Source: Paenibacillus_AM sp052180255 (lineage in GTDB: Bacteria; Bacillota; Bacilli; Paenibacillales; NBRC-103111). Taken from it: a stretch of DNA of 64,000 nt. A program made the position numbers and the translations under genes. The DNA is taken from NCBI RefSeq assembly GCF_052180255.1, contig NZ_CP197466.1, positions 3,038,001-3,102,000 on the forward strand. The letters run 5' to 3'. Below the pieces are notes generated by a model. The model ran no database searches. It was not told the origin of the DNA and saw only the letters and a program-made list of their open reading frames with translations. Position 1 is the first letter of the stretch. The number at the start of each line of letters is the position of its first letter. Below are positions 8,538-17,315 of this stretch, in pieces.

Positions 8538-9347
8538 ATGTGGCAAACCATTCGCGCAACAATCATACGCAATCAAATTGCAAATATGAGGGCTTATCCT
8601 TGGTCGTTTACATTCGGTCATATTTTAAGTGGGTTATTCATCGCCCTTACTTCCTTTTTCGCCTATCATTATTTCATTCAAAAACAGCTTGATCAGCAAT
8701 TTATCGTATACACAGGAACGAACGACTACCTTACTTTCGCTATTATAGGGGGGCTGCTCAATAGCATGTCGGTCTCTGTCATGATGAACGTATCACGTGC
8801 ACTCATTACAGAATGGCGGGAAGGAACGCTCGAAGCCTTGCTCCTCTCTCCCTCACATCGAACCGGGTATTTGATTGGCACAGGGATTCAACAGTTATAT
8901 CGCGTCATCTTGGAACTTGTTCCGGTCATTCTCATCGGACTGTGGATTGGAATGAAAGTCCCTGATGCACATTGGGGTTCGTCTATTATTGCTATACTGC
9001 TCTTCTTATTCGCATGTTTTTCAATCGCGCTGGTACTAGGTGCAATCATGCTGCGAACAAGAGATACATATATCGTGCAAAATACGCTTTTTTCCATCTT
9101 AGTACTCATTTGTGGATTCCAGTTCCCGACGCAATATTTACCGCAGCCACTGCAAGGGTTCGGGGAAATATTTCCGTTAAAAGGGGCGCTGCACTTGCTT
9201 CGTGATAGCTTGATGACGGGAACTCCAATCTGGGAGCATCCGCAAGAAACGCTGCTTACTTGTATGCTCAGTATGATATTTATGATAGTCGGTTTGATCA
9301 GTATCAAACGTGTAGAACGAACAATATTTGAACGACATATGGCTTAG
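8538..9347 (+). CDS. ABC-2 type exporter permease 1
   Basis: Membrane subunit of 269 residues with six predicted membrane segments and the ABC-2 layout; the cytoplasmic stretch T-E-W-R-E-G-T-L-E-A-L-L-L-S-P after the second segment is the family's typical coupling region. It begins 14 bases after the regulator stop behind AAAGGGTG. With the next two genes it forms an exporter using two different permeases and one ATPase. Similar three-gene sets export antibiotics, lipids or polymers; cargo unknown. Confidence 0.85.
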   Translation: MWQTIRATIIRNQIANMRAYPWSFTFGHILSGLFIALTSFFAYHYFIQKQLDQQFIVYTGTNDYLTFAIIGGLLNSMSVSVMMNVSRALITEWREGTLEALLLSPSHRTGYLIGTGIQQLYRVILELVPVILIGLWIGMKVPDAHWGSSIIAILLFLFACFSIALVLGAIMLRTRDTYIVQNTLFSILVLICGFQFPTQYLPQPLQGFGEIFPLKGALHLLRDSLMTGTPIWEHPQETLLTCMLSMIFMIVGLISIKRVERTIFERHMA

Positions 9348-9360
9348 GAGGCGAAAAGAT

Positions 9361-10383
9361 ATGATTAAAATTGACAATGTGACAAAAGTATACGAGCAAT
9401 CGAGAAAAGTTGGCTTTTTTAAAAAGGTGAAAGATCATAAAATCGCTGTCAATCAATTAACAATGGAACTGCACCCTGGAGAAATCGTAGGTTTGCTTGG
9501 TCTCAATGGCGCAGGAAAAACAACAACAATTAAGATGCTTTCTACACTCTTAACCCCGACTAGTGGAACGATCACTATCGATGGACAACCAATTGAAGAA
9601 AACCGCCTATCCATACAGCGCAAAGTAAATATGATTGCTGGCGGGGAAAGAATGCTGTACTGGCGGCTAACAGGACGCGAGAATTTGCATTATTTTGGAC
9701 GTATGTACGGGCTACCAGAACCTGTAATGAAGAATAGAAGCCAAGAATTATTGGAGGAAGTTGGACTAATAGATGCAGCAGATTTACCTGTGGAAAAGTA
9801 CTCCAAGGGGATGAAACAACGTTTGCAAATTGCTCGTGGTCTCATGAACGATCCGAAATATTTATTTTTAGATGAGCCTACACTGGGTCTCGATGCTCCT
9901 ATTGCCAGACATCTGCGAAAAATGGTCAAACAATTAGCCGAGCGCAAAGGCAAAGGGATCTTGCTGACGAGTCATTATTTACAAGAGGTTGAGGATCTCT
10001 GTGACCGGGTTTATGTCATTAATCGCGGGCAACTCATGCTAGCAGGTACTCCTCAAGAGATTGTTCGTCACACATCAGGGGATCAAATCCTTCAAATTCA
10101 AGTGGAACACTGGCATGAGGAGTTACGAGGCGCTATGGCAGTTGAAATGCGGTTGCCGATGGATGCGATTGTTGTAGATGCACAATCAGACAGCGTTTCT
10201 GGTACTCGCTTAACGATTCGGACAGATTCAACAGACCAGCTCGTCCCACGACTTCTTACTTGGTTAGGATCACGGGGACTCAACGTGATGAGTCTTAGTT
10301 CGGAGAAGCCAACACTGGAAGATGCGATTATCCGAATATCGGAGGGAGTGGAACATGATGAGCGTATTTTGGCAAACGCTTAG
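9361..10383 (+). CDS. ABC-2 exporter ATPase
   Basis: Nucleotide-binding subunit of 340 residues. Walker A GLNGAGKTT, the Y-S-K-G-M-K-Q-R signature variant, Walker B FLDEPTLGLD and the switch His in L-L-T-S-H-Y are present; the C-terminal extension of roughly 100 residues fits the DrrA/NatA-like subclass. The ATG at 9361 follows TAGGAGG and is preferred to a longer in-frame start overlapping the upstream gene. The 3' end overlaps the next permease by 29 bases. The regulator at the head of the operon suggests inducible export. Confidence 0.9.
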   Translation: MIKIDNVTKVYEQSRKVGFFKKVKDHKIAVNQLTMELHPGEIVGLLGLNGAGKTTTIKMLSTLLTPTSGTITIDGQPIEENRLSIQRKVNMIAGGERMLYWRLTGRENLHYFGRMYGLPEPVMKNRSQELLEEVGLIDAADLPVEKYSKGMKQRLQIARGLMNDPKYLFLDEPTLGLDAPIARHLRKMVKQLAERKGKGILLTSHYLQEVEDLCDRVYVINRGQLMLAGTPQEIVRHTSGDQILQIQVEHWHEELRGAMAVEMRLPMDAIVVDAQSDSVSGTRLTIRTDSTDQLVPRLLTWLGSRGLNVMSLSSEKPTLEDAIIRISEGVEHDERILANA

Positions 10384-11170
10384 AGCTGAGCTAATCAAGC
10401 AGCGAAGTGATGCTTTTAAAGGACGCGCGATTTTTTTCTCACTTTTACTGTGGCCAATTGTACACTTTGTTTCCGATTACTACGCCATGAAACCTTATCG
10501 AACGGGCGCTGGTTCTGCAATCAGCCAATTTCTCCCAGATGGGAATGTTGGCTTATTCTTACTCAGCGGCGTGCTGATCTTCCAATTGTTCTGGACCGTG
10601 GTGCAATCTGCGTGGACATTTTCAAGTGAGAGACAAATGGGGACATTGGAACTTATATGGCTCACTCCCGCTTCGAAAATTGCCGTTCTATTCGGAAGAT
10701 CGACGTATTCCCTCTTCAGCGGCATGTGGATGTTTGCGGCATTCTCGGTGCTTGTTTTCGTATTCGTTGCTGACTTTAATCAAGTATTGTGGGGGTACTT
10801 TGCCATTTCCGTTGTTTTATCGTTCATTTCCGCACTCGTGTGGGGCGTATTCCTCTGCTCCATCTGTTTATTTTCACGAGATTCCGGCTTTATCTATTAC
10901 ATGTTCCAAGCTCCAATGAGCCTGTTCGGTGGTGTACGAATACCTGTAACGGCGTTTCCGATGTGGGCCAAAATATGCTCCCTTCTTTTCCCCGTCACTT
11001 ACAGCCTATTTCTGTTACGGGAAGCAATCGGAGGCAGTATTAGCTCATCTTGGTGGAACATGGCTGCAGCACTAATTGTGCTGAATGTGGGGCTCATCCT
11101 CATCACCATCCGCATCTTAGGGAAGGCTGAGAACCATGCTCGCAAGACAGGAAATTGGTCCATGTTTTAA
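10355..11170 (+). CDS. ABC-2 type exporter permease 2
   Basis: Second membrane subunit, 271 residues, about six membrane segments, again with an ABC-2 coupling stretch (S-E-R-Q-M-G-T-L-E-L-I-W-L-T-P). Only distantly like permease 1, so the exporter is probably a heterodimer. GGAGGG (10341-10346) inside the upstream gene sits eight bases before the ATG at 10355. Last gene of the operon; an inverted repeat shared with the convergent TerC gene follows. Confidence 0.85.
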   Translation: MMSVFWQTLRAELIKQRSDAFKGRAIFFSLLLWPIVHFVSDYYAMKPYRTGAGSAISQFLPDGNVGLFLLSGVLIFQLFWTVVQSAWTFSSERQMGTLELIWLTPASKIAVLFGRSTYSLFSGMWMFAAFSVLVFVFVADFNQVLWGYFAISVVLSFISALVWGVFLCSICLFSRDSGFIYYMFQAPMSLFGGVRIPVTAFPMWAKICSLLFPVTYSLFLLREAIGGSISSSWWNMAAALIVLNVGLILITIRILGKAENHARKTGNWSMF

Positions 11171-11186
11171 TCAAGACGATTTATAA

Positions 11187-11235
11187 AAAGAGCCCACAGT
11201 ATTTGAGCACTAATCCTCATTACTGTGAGCTCTTT
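11187..11235. terminator. Hairpin between convergent genes, best for the minus strand
   Basis: 15-bp arms (11187-11201 and 11221-11235) with one mismatch. Read leftward it is followed by a T-rich stretch, a good terminator for the TerC-like gene; read rightward the T-run is interrupted. Confidence 0.75.
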
Positions 11236-11242
11236 CACTCTT

Positions 11243-11941
11243 TTATGGAGATTCAACCGCCTCAGCTCGAACCGGCTTGTCCTTTTGTTTCTTTTGCAAC
11301 AACTTACCCACAACAATAACTGTGATAGCAAGCAAAATCGGAAGCACGTAGTGGAAAGCGGGATGAAACGTCTCCATACGGGATTCGATCACATGTTCAC
11401 TCATGATCATCTCTCCAGACGTAAACCCTAACAACGCAACACCAAGCATAACAATGATCGGGAATCGATTCATAAGCATCATCAGAAATTTACTGCCCCA
11501 GATGATCAATGGAATACTAATAGCAAGTCCCAAACCGATCAGCAGAAGATTTCCGTCAGCTGCTCCTGCAACGGCAAGCACGTTGTCCAAGCTCATGATC
11601 AGATCGGCAAAAAGGATCGTTTTGATTGCCGCCCCTAGATGCTGGCTGGAAGATATATTCTCTTCCTGCTCTTCATTCATCATTAATTGGACGGCAATCC
11701 ATACTAACAGCAGCCCGCCAAGCACTTGAACGAACGGAATTTGCAGCAGCCACACCGCCACAAAAGTTAAAATCACACGCAGCACAATGGCACCGAAGCT
11801 GCCGAAAAATATTGCTTTTTTCTGATGCTCAGCAGGCAAATTTCGGCAAGCAAGTGCAATAACGACAGCATTATCTCCACTCAGTACAATATTGATCAAC
11901 ACAATCTTCAGTAAACCCAATAATAATAATTCTAGTTCCAT
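11243..11941 (-). CDS. TerC family membrane protein
   Basis: Integral membrane protein of 232 residues with about seven segments. The signature L-S-G-D-N-A-V-V-I-A-L-A after the first segment, and its partner S-L-D-N-V-L-A-V-A-G-A, are the acidic motifs that define TerC proteins. Bacillus members (YceF, YkoY) help metalate exported enzymes with manganese. I take the ATG at 11941 (MELELLLLG) because the upstream in-frame extension is atypical. No yybP-ykoY manganese riboswitch is visible upstream, although many relatives have one. Confidence 0.88.
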   Translation of the reverse strand: MELELLLLGLLKIVLINIVLSGDNAVVIALACRNLPAEHQKKAIFFGSFGAIVLRVILTFVAVWLLQIPFVQVLGGLLLVWIAVQLMMNEEQEENISSSQHLGAAIKTILFADLIMSLDNVLAVAGAADGNLLLIGLGLAISIPLIIWGSKFLMMLMNRFPIIVMLGVALLGFTSGEMIMSEHVIESRMETFHPAFHYVLPILLAITVIVVGKLLQKKQKDKPVRAEAVESP

Positions 11942-12059
11942 ACCGATAAGGACCTTCCTCTCTAACTCCTGAGACAATAAGTCTGCCAGCAAACTAAAGA
12001 TTAATACTACACTTAATTGTTTAAATTGCAAAGTTATAAGCAGCAAAGAGAAATAAAAA

Positions 12060-12085
12060 CGGAGCCCGCTCGTTTGTGCGGCTCC
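12060..12085 (-). terminator. Terminator of the small gene after nrdJ
   Basis: GC-rich stem (12061-12066 with 12080-12085, plus an inner CGC/GCG pair) followed, read leftward, by GTTTTTATTT. Placed just after the 102-residue protein gene. Confidence 0.75.
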
Positions 12086-12113
12086 ATTTTTGTTGTTTCA
12101 AAATAGGTTTCAA

Positions 12114-12422
12114 TTACCCTTCCGCTACATCTGCTCCTAACTCGCTTGCGATCTCCATCATCACGGGAATCACAGCTTCATTGGAACCTGATACATAAAT
12201 ATCTCCCTCATAATAGCGGAAAGGAATTTGAATATCACCATGATTCCACATGAAGAACTCTCCCTCAATGGACATAGTCGTCTCACCTTTCACTGTAAAC
12301 ACAGATGTATAGGTGAAGTCAGGTTTGGATGCAAAATACGCTTTGCATTCTTCTAAAGTTATTGTTTTTGTTGAATCGTTATTTTCCTGAAACGATCTTG
12401 TGATGATATAGCGTTGAGCCAA
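12114..12422 (-). CDS. Conserved small protein of unknown function downstream of nrdJ
   Basis: Soluble protein of about 102 residues, not recognised. It has a compact alpha/beta look, with acidic and aromatic residues (F-M-W-N-H-G-D, F-R-Y-Y-E-G-D-I-Y-V-S-G) and an acidic C-terminus. The TTG start at 12422 is chosen because GGGAGGT lies eight bases upstream; longer in-frame forms overlap that site. It starts 51 bases after the nrdJ stop on the same strand with no terminator between, so it is probably co-transcribed and shares NrdR control. A role with ribonucleotide reduction is suggested only by position. Confidence 0.7.
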   Translation of the reverse strand: MAQRYIITRSFQENNDSTKTITLEECKAYFASKPDFTYTSVFTVKGETTMSIEGEFFMWNHGDIQIPFRYYEGDIYVSGSNEAVIPVMMEIASELGADVAEG

Positions 12423-12473
12423 TTTAAGATACCTCCCATGATAAACGCATTGCATTCAATCGTCAGTTACACA

Positions 12474-15044
12474 TTAATTACACTTACTAAACCCACAGTT
12501 TGAACAGCTCTTGCATCCTTCACTGTTTATGAGCGAAGCACTTCCACACGAAGGACACAGATCAAGCGAAGTCATCACAGACGCACTTTCTGAAGCAGCG
12601 GATGCTGCCCCCACTCCCATCGACTCAACTACTGGTTGAGGGATTGTTGCTGTAACCTCTCTCGCCGCAGACAAATACGGCGATGCACTCTCCGCCATAT
12701 AATCCGCATGCGACTCCAGCGCTTTAGCTACCGCATCGGCAATGGACTCTACGCGATTAGCTCCAAAGCCAATCGCACCGGAACCACCTATGCCTTTCAA
12801 GTGCTTCACGAGCAGCTTCACTTTATTGCCATGATCCCCATAACGTAAGAATAACGAGCACACGCGGCCTAACGCTTCTGCCATTGCAAAGACGTCTGAA
12901 CCTGCTTTACCTACATTCAAGAAGATCTCGCTTGGCGTTCCGTTCATATCGTTGATTGTAATATAGGCCATGCCGAATGGCGTATTGATCTTATATGTCG
13001 CGCCGCGCAATATTTGAGGACGACGTTTGTACTCCTTATCGACTACATTGTCAGCCTCACTAACAGTAGGCTCTTCAGCTTTGGTCTCTACCTTCTTCTC
13101 TTCATCCTTCTTGCTCTCGGACGTAGATAACACCTGCACATCGCGGCTTCCGTCCCGATAGATCGTAACCCCTTTACAACCTAGCTCGAATGCCAACTCA
13201 TACAGCTGTTTCGTATCTTCAACCGTGAAGTCTGCCGGGCAGTTGGCAGTCTTCGAGATCGAGGAATCGACCCAACGTTGAATCACTGCTTGTACGCGGA
13301 TATGATCCTCCGCAGACAACGTCATTGCTGTCACGTAGTAATCCGGCAGTTCCTGACCTGGATGTGCATCACGCCATTCTTGCGCAATCGGCACATATTG
13401 TTTATCGAAACCTAGACGACTCTGACGGAAGTATTCAAAAGCAAAGTAGGGTTCAATCCCTGTTGAAGTGCCCACCATCGTGCCTGTACTTCCAGTCGGC
13501 GCTTGTGTAATAACCGTTACATTACGCATCCCGTTTTCTTGAATCGCTGTACCTACTTCTGGGAAAGCATCAAGCATATTTTTCATAAATCCGCTTTGTA
13601 GGAATTGATCTGCAATAAAGTGTTGGAACGAACCTTTTTCACCCGCAATTTCCGCCGAGGACAGGTACGCTTCTTTTGCCATAAAACCATATAGTTTATC
13701 TAGGAATACCATCGATTCTGGTGATCCATAGCGAATTTTCAACTTAATCATCAATTCAGCAAGACCCATTGTACCCAAACCAATACGGCGTTCACCTTGT
13801 TGATTGACCCTATTTTCTTCAAAATGATACGGTGTCTTATCGATCACATTGTCGAGGAAACGCACCGAGTAACGAACTGTACGTCCAAGGTCTTCCCAAT
13901 CTACATCATGCTTCTCCGCATTATAGAACTTGGACAAGTTCACCGCAGATAAATTACATACGCCCCATGCTGGCAAGCCTTGTTCCCCACACGGATTCGT
14001 ACAAATAATCGGGTTAAAATACCATGAGTTCGACATATCATTATAGCGCTCCATGAATACAACGCCCGGCTCTGCCGATTTCCAAGCCATTTCAATAATC
14101 GTATGCCACACTTCACGTGCACGAACGGTCTTGTACAGCTTCACTTCTTTGCCAAGTGCTTTCCAAGCGTCCAAGTTACCGTCCCACATCTTATCATAGT
14201 CAGGGTCCGTTGTATCCGGGAATACAAGCTCCCACTCGAGGTCTTCTTTTACGGCCTTCATAAAACCATTACTTACGCAAACCGATAAGTTCGCATTCGT
14301 AATCTGACCCATTGTGGATTTTACCGTAATAAAATCAACTAGATCTGGATGCCAGTCATTCATCATCAGCATAAGCGCGCCGCGGCGGCTGCCACCTTGC
14401 TCGATTAATCCTGTTGTGTAAGAGAACAATCCGCCCCATGACACTGCACCTGAAGAAGATCCATTTACACCTTTTACAATCGCACGACGCGGACGCAGTG
14501 AAGATAAGTTAATTCCTACACCACCGCCGCGTGACATGATTTCAGTCATCTCCGATAAAGTCGTCATAATCCCACCGCGGGAATCGTGTGGAGATGGTAT
14601 GACATAGCAATTAAACAATGTTAATTCATCACTGGCATCCGCACCTGCAGCAATACGACCACCAGGCACCAGCTTCCAATCCTCAAGAATATATCTGAAT
14701 TTGTCCGTCCATTCCTTCTTCTTCTCGGGTGTTGTTTCTACAGATGCCATTGCACCAGCCAGACGATCCCACAACTGGGATGGGGAATGCTCCACATTTA
14801 ACGTCAACTTCTCAACATGAGAGTCGATCACTTCTCCTGTGCGAAGCTTTACTTTAACTTGCTTCCCCATTCGCTCAATGACCTCACCTACTTCTTTGGT
14901 AGGAAATTTAGGATCATCTTTCGTTAAAACAAGGACCGTATCTCCAACTTTCGTGTTGTTTGTATCTGCATCTTTCAGTGCATAGCGATCCAAAAAAATC
15001 TTTTCACTCAAACCCTCTAATTGTTTCATTTGCATGGTTCCCAT
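12474..15044 (-). CDS. nrdJ: Adenosylcobalamin-dependent ribonucleotide reductase (class II)
   Basis: Reduces ribonucleotides to deoxyribonucleotides using adenosylcobalamin and works with or without oxygen. 856 residues. Seen: FNCYVIPSP with Cys near 146 (substrate-side thiol), the N-P-C-G-E-Q active-site loop, the barrel signature A-P-T-G-S-T-G-T and a C-terminal Cys-rich tail (C-P-S-C-G, C-x2-C-x2-C-G-F-x2-C) that relays electrons. The ATG at 15044 follows GGGAGGG; the longer frame has no better site. Two NrdR boxes upstream point to NrdR control. A small unknown gene follows. cbiZ in the same window suits B12 dependence. No class I or III reductase is seen here. Confidence 0.95.
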   Translation of the reverse strand: MGTMQMKQLEGLSEKIFLDRYALKDADTNNTKVGDTVLVLTKDDPKFPTKEVGEVIERMGKQVKVKLRTGEVIDSHVEKLTLNVEHSPSQLWDRLAGAMASVETTPEKKKEWTDKFRYILEDWKLVPGGRIAAGADASDELTLFNCYVIPSPHDSRGGIMTTLSEMTEIMSRGGGVGINLSSLRPRRAIVKGVNGSSSGAVSWGGLFSYTTGLIEQGGSRRGALMLMMNDWHPDLVDFITVKSTMGQITNANLSVCVSNGFMKAVKEDLEWELVFPDTTDPDYDKMWDGNLDAWKALGKEVKLYKTVRAREVWHTIIEMAWKSAEPGVVFMERYNDMSNSWYFNPIICTNPCGEQGLPAWGVCNLSAVNLSKFYNAEKHDVDWEDLGRTVRYSVRFLDNVIDKTPYHFEENRVNQQGERRIGLGTMGLAELMIKLKIRYGSPESMVFLDKLYGFMAKEAYLSSAEIAGEKGSFQHFIADQFLQSGFMKNMLDAFPEVGTAIQENGMRNVTVITQAPTGSTGTMVGTSTGIEPYFAFEYFRQSRLGFDKQYVPIAQEWRDAHPGQELPDYYVTAMTLSAEDHIRVQAVIQRWVDSSISKTANCPADFTVEDTKQLYELAFELGCKGVTIYRDGSRDVQVLSTSESKKDEEKKVETKAEEPTVSEADNVVDKEYKRRPQILRGATYKINTPFGMAYITINDMNGTPSEIFLNVGKAGSDVFAMAEALGRVCSLFLRYGDHGNKVKLLVKHLKGIGGSGAIGFGANRVESIADAVAKALESHADYMAESASPYLSAAREVTATIPQPVVESMGVGAASAASESASVMTSLDLCPSCGSASLINSEGCKSCSNCGFSKCN

Positions 15045-15130
15045 CGTGGCAACACCCTCCCAAAGAAAAATACAAGACCAACAATATAGCATAGGACAAC
15101 CTTTTTAGCAATAAACTCTTTATGTAAAAC

Positions 15131-15146
15131 ACACTATATATAGATC
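15131..15146. promoter_or_regulatory. NrdR box, nrdJ-proximal copy
   Basis: ACACTATATATAGATC. The left half matches the ACAC-AT-rich-GTGT consensus well, the right half less so. It is about 87 bases upstream of nrdJ, and its centre is 32 bp (about three helical turns) from the second box, the spacing typical of paired NrdR sites. Confidence 0.75.
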
Positions 15147-15162
15147 TTTTAATCATTATATA

Positions 15163-15178
15163 ACACAATATATTGTGT
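15163..15178. promoter_or_regulatory. NrdR box, perfect palindromic copy
   Basis: ACACAATATATTGTGT is a perfect 16-bp palindrome and an excellent match to the NrdR consensus. A TATAAT on the nrdJ strand (15160-15155) lies between the two boxes, so binding would cover it. A second possible promoter, TTGCTA (15111-15106)-17-TATATT, lies nearer nrdJ, so the real start site is open. Confidence 0.85.
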
Positions 15179-15328
15179 CGCTAGTCCTCGTTCCATGAAA
15201 TAACAACATGTAAGTCAAGCAGCAAATACTTTTTCTCTTATTTACTTAAATTTGCTCTCTTTTTCATCAAACATGCTTTGTGTTTATCAGAACATTTTGC
15301 TAAATTTAACTTGAGGGGGCGATTGCCA

Positions 15329-16174
15329 ATGATCTATTATCGTGATCAATTCATGCCAGAATCTGATGTCCATATTTCACCCGATGATCGAGGTTATTAC
15401 TTTGGTGACGGTGTATATGAAGTGTTCCGCATTTATAACGGTCAGTTATTTGAAAAGGAGAAGCACCTGCAGCGACTCATTCGAACTGCAGAGCAAGTGC
15501 GGATTGAACTTCCGTACTCCATCGAAGAAATCGAAAACATCTTAGACCAACTCATTAATGAGACCCATACGAAGCTTGGAACACTCTATATCCAGATTAC
15601 TCGAGGCGAAGCACCTAGAGCCCATCCTTTTCCAACAAAAGCAAAACCGATTCTCATGGCCTACTGCCGCCAATCTGATCGACCGTTGTCAACGATGGAC
15701 AGTGGCATAACAGCGATAACGGCAGATGACATCCGCTGGCTGCGCTGCGATCTGAAGACACTAAACCTATTACCTAATGTTATGCTTAAACAAGCTGCCA
15801 TTGATCAAGGCGCAGATGAAGTGATCTTACATCGCAGCGGGATCGTAACCGAGTGCAGTGCTTCCAACATGATGATGGTAAGAAATCATACGCTCTACAC
15901 ACATCCGGCTAATCATCTGATTCTACACGGCGTGACTCGTGCTGTTGTTCTTGAACTTGCAGCTCAAGCAGGTATCGAGGTACAGGAAGAAGCCTTTCAT
16001 CTACAAGCTCTTTATGAGGCAGATGAAGCCTTTATTACTGGCACTACAACAGAGATTACACCGATCATTCAGATCGACAATCGACCGATTGGTGGAGGCC
16101 TGCCTGGCCCTATTACCCGCAAGCTGCAAGCCCTATTTACACAGCACATAGAGCGTGGTTCTCGCAATAGCTAA
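15329..16174 (+). CDS. dat: D-amino acid aminotransferase
   Basis: PLP fold-type IV transaminase of 281 residues, interconverting D-alanine and D-glutamate for peptidoglycan precursors in the cytoplasm. Seen: Y-F-G-D-G-V-Y-E near the N-terminus, catalytic Lys143 in R-C-D-L-K-T-L-N-L-L, and the cofactor-phosphate region E-C-S-A-S-N-M and T-G-T-T-T-E. The R-W-L-R-C-D-L-K context favours D-amino acid transaminase over branched-chain or aminodeoxychorismate lyase relatives. The ATG at 15329 has GAGGGGG nine bases upstream. Divergent from nrdJ, so its promoter shares the region with the NrdR boxes. Confidence 0.9.
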   Translation: MIYYRDQFMPESDVHISPDDRGYYFGDGVYEVFRIYNGQLFEKEKHLQRLIRTAEQVRIELPYSIEEIENILDQLINETHTKLGTLYIQITRGEAPRAHPFPTKAKPILMAYCRQSDRPLSTMDSGITAITADDIRWLRCDLKTLNLLPNVMLKQAAIDQGADEVILHRSGIVTECSASNMMMVRNHTLYTHPANHLILHGVTRAVVLELAAQAGIEVQEEAFHLQALYEADEAFITGTTTEITPIIQIDNRPIGGGLPGPITRKLQALFTQHIERGSRNS

Positions 16175-16202
16175 GATCCCACGCACGTATACATCTTTTA
16201 AC

Positions 16203-16271
16203 ACGCATACCGCAATTGTGCCACGCTCACTTGAATGATAAAAGTGGACGTGTACCTATTGCGGTATGCGT
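16203..16271. repeat. 69-base imperfect palindrome between convergent genes
   Basis: Arms 16203-16216 and 16258-16271 match perfectly over 14 bp (ACGCATACCGCAAT); after a 5-base internal loop, inner CACG and CACTT segments also pair. It sits between dat and lipM and may end transcription both ways, but neither side has a clear T-run. Confidence 0.75.
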
Positions 16272-16297
16272 CGTTCTGCCTATTTCTCTGTATCCAC

Positions 16298-17143
16298 TTA
16301 TCTCTTCAAGTTCCATTCCTCTGTTCCGTATTTCTCCGCAACTAGTTTCGCTGCTAATTCCTCTTCATATGGAGTCAGCGCACCTTCTGTAAACTCAACC
16401 TTGAGTCCCTCAGCCATTCCAACTTTAAAAGCAGCTTCAACCTGAGCCAAATCAACTGCATTCTGCCCCAAATCACGCAGTACATCATTAATCGTAACAG
16501 CTTTATTTAGGAAACTCATCTTCATCCGCTCTGCAATACGTTCACTTGAGAAAATTAAGCAGCGAAATAGCTGATCCACGTCCATATCGAGTAAGATCGA
16601 TCCGTGCTGCAGCACAACATTTTTCTGACGAACCTGCGCGCTACCCGCCACTTTACGTCCTTCCACTACTAACTCGTACCATGATGGGGAATCAAAGCAC
16701 GCAGATGATCCCATGGACGCATATTTTTGCTGATCTTCTTCTGTTGCAAGCTGTACCATCTCTGCATTTAAGCCTAACTTACGAAAACCGAGCAGCAAAC
16801 CTTCGCTCAGCACACGGTATGCTTCTGTAACGCCTGTTGGAATACCTGGATAGTCCTCTTTGACAATAATGCTATATGTGAGCTCTTTATCGTGTAAGAC
16901 AGCTCTGCCTCCCGTAGGACGACGCACAAAGCCCAACCCTTCTTCCTTTACCCGTTCTAGATCAATTTCTTTTATTGCTTTTTGAAAATAACCTATAGAT
17001 AATGTCGCGGGATCCCAGCCATAAAAACGTACAGTAGGTGGTACCAACCCCTCACTGTGCGCATTTAGAATCGCCTCGTCAATTGCCATATTTTCCGCTG
17101 GTGTCCGGTTACCTGTATGCACAAAACGCCATTTACTCGTCAT
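16298..17143 (-). CDS. lipM: Octanoyltransferase LipM (lipoate ligase-like family)
   Basis: Moves octanoate from acyl carrier protein to GcvH, the first step of lipoate assembly in Bacillus-type bacteria. 281 residues. Seen: R-R-P-T-G-G-R-A-V-L-H near residue 75, the catalytic Cys149 in A-C-F-D-S-P-S-W-Y-E, and conserved Lys164 in G-R-K-V-A-G-S-A-Q. The Cys in that position separates LipM from lipoate ligases. Cytoplasmic. It stands next to the yqhH-yqhG pair, as in the Bacillus subtilis region where lipM (yqhM) lies close to yqhG/yqhH. LplA-type ligase activity is less likely. Confidence 0.88.
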   Translation of the reverse strand: MTSKWRFVHTGNRTPAENMAIDEAILNAHSEGLVPPTVRFYGWDPATLSIGYFQKAIKEIDLERVKEEGLGFVRRPTGGRAVLHDKELTYSIIVKEDYPGIPTGVTEAYRVLSEGLLLGFRKLGLNAEMVQLATEEDQQKYASMGSSACFDSPSWYELVVEGRKVAGSAQVRQKNVVLQHGSILLDMDVDQLFRCLIFSSERIAERMKMSFLNKAVTINDVLRDLGQNAVDLAQVEAAFKVGMAEGLKVEFTEGALTPYEEELAAKLVAEKYGTEEWNLKR

Positions 17144-17315
17144 CTAAATGAACCCTTCCTTCTTCTAACGTGAAAGCTTGTATGAATCTTTATTTTACCA
17201 CACACACCCATCCTTTCAAAAAATAAAGACGTTTGCTTCGTTCCACCTTTCTGTTATGAAAAAGGGCTCTTTCGGAGAATACTAGATAAAACGTATTTTG
17301 CAGGAGCTAAGCCAC

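Noticed and set aside
11942..12059. Manganese (yybP-ykoY) riboswitch upstream of the TerC gene
   Set aside because: No match to the conserved paired loops; the hairpin at 12060-12085 is the terminator of the gene before it.
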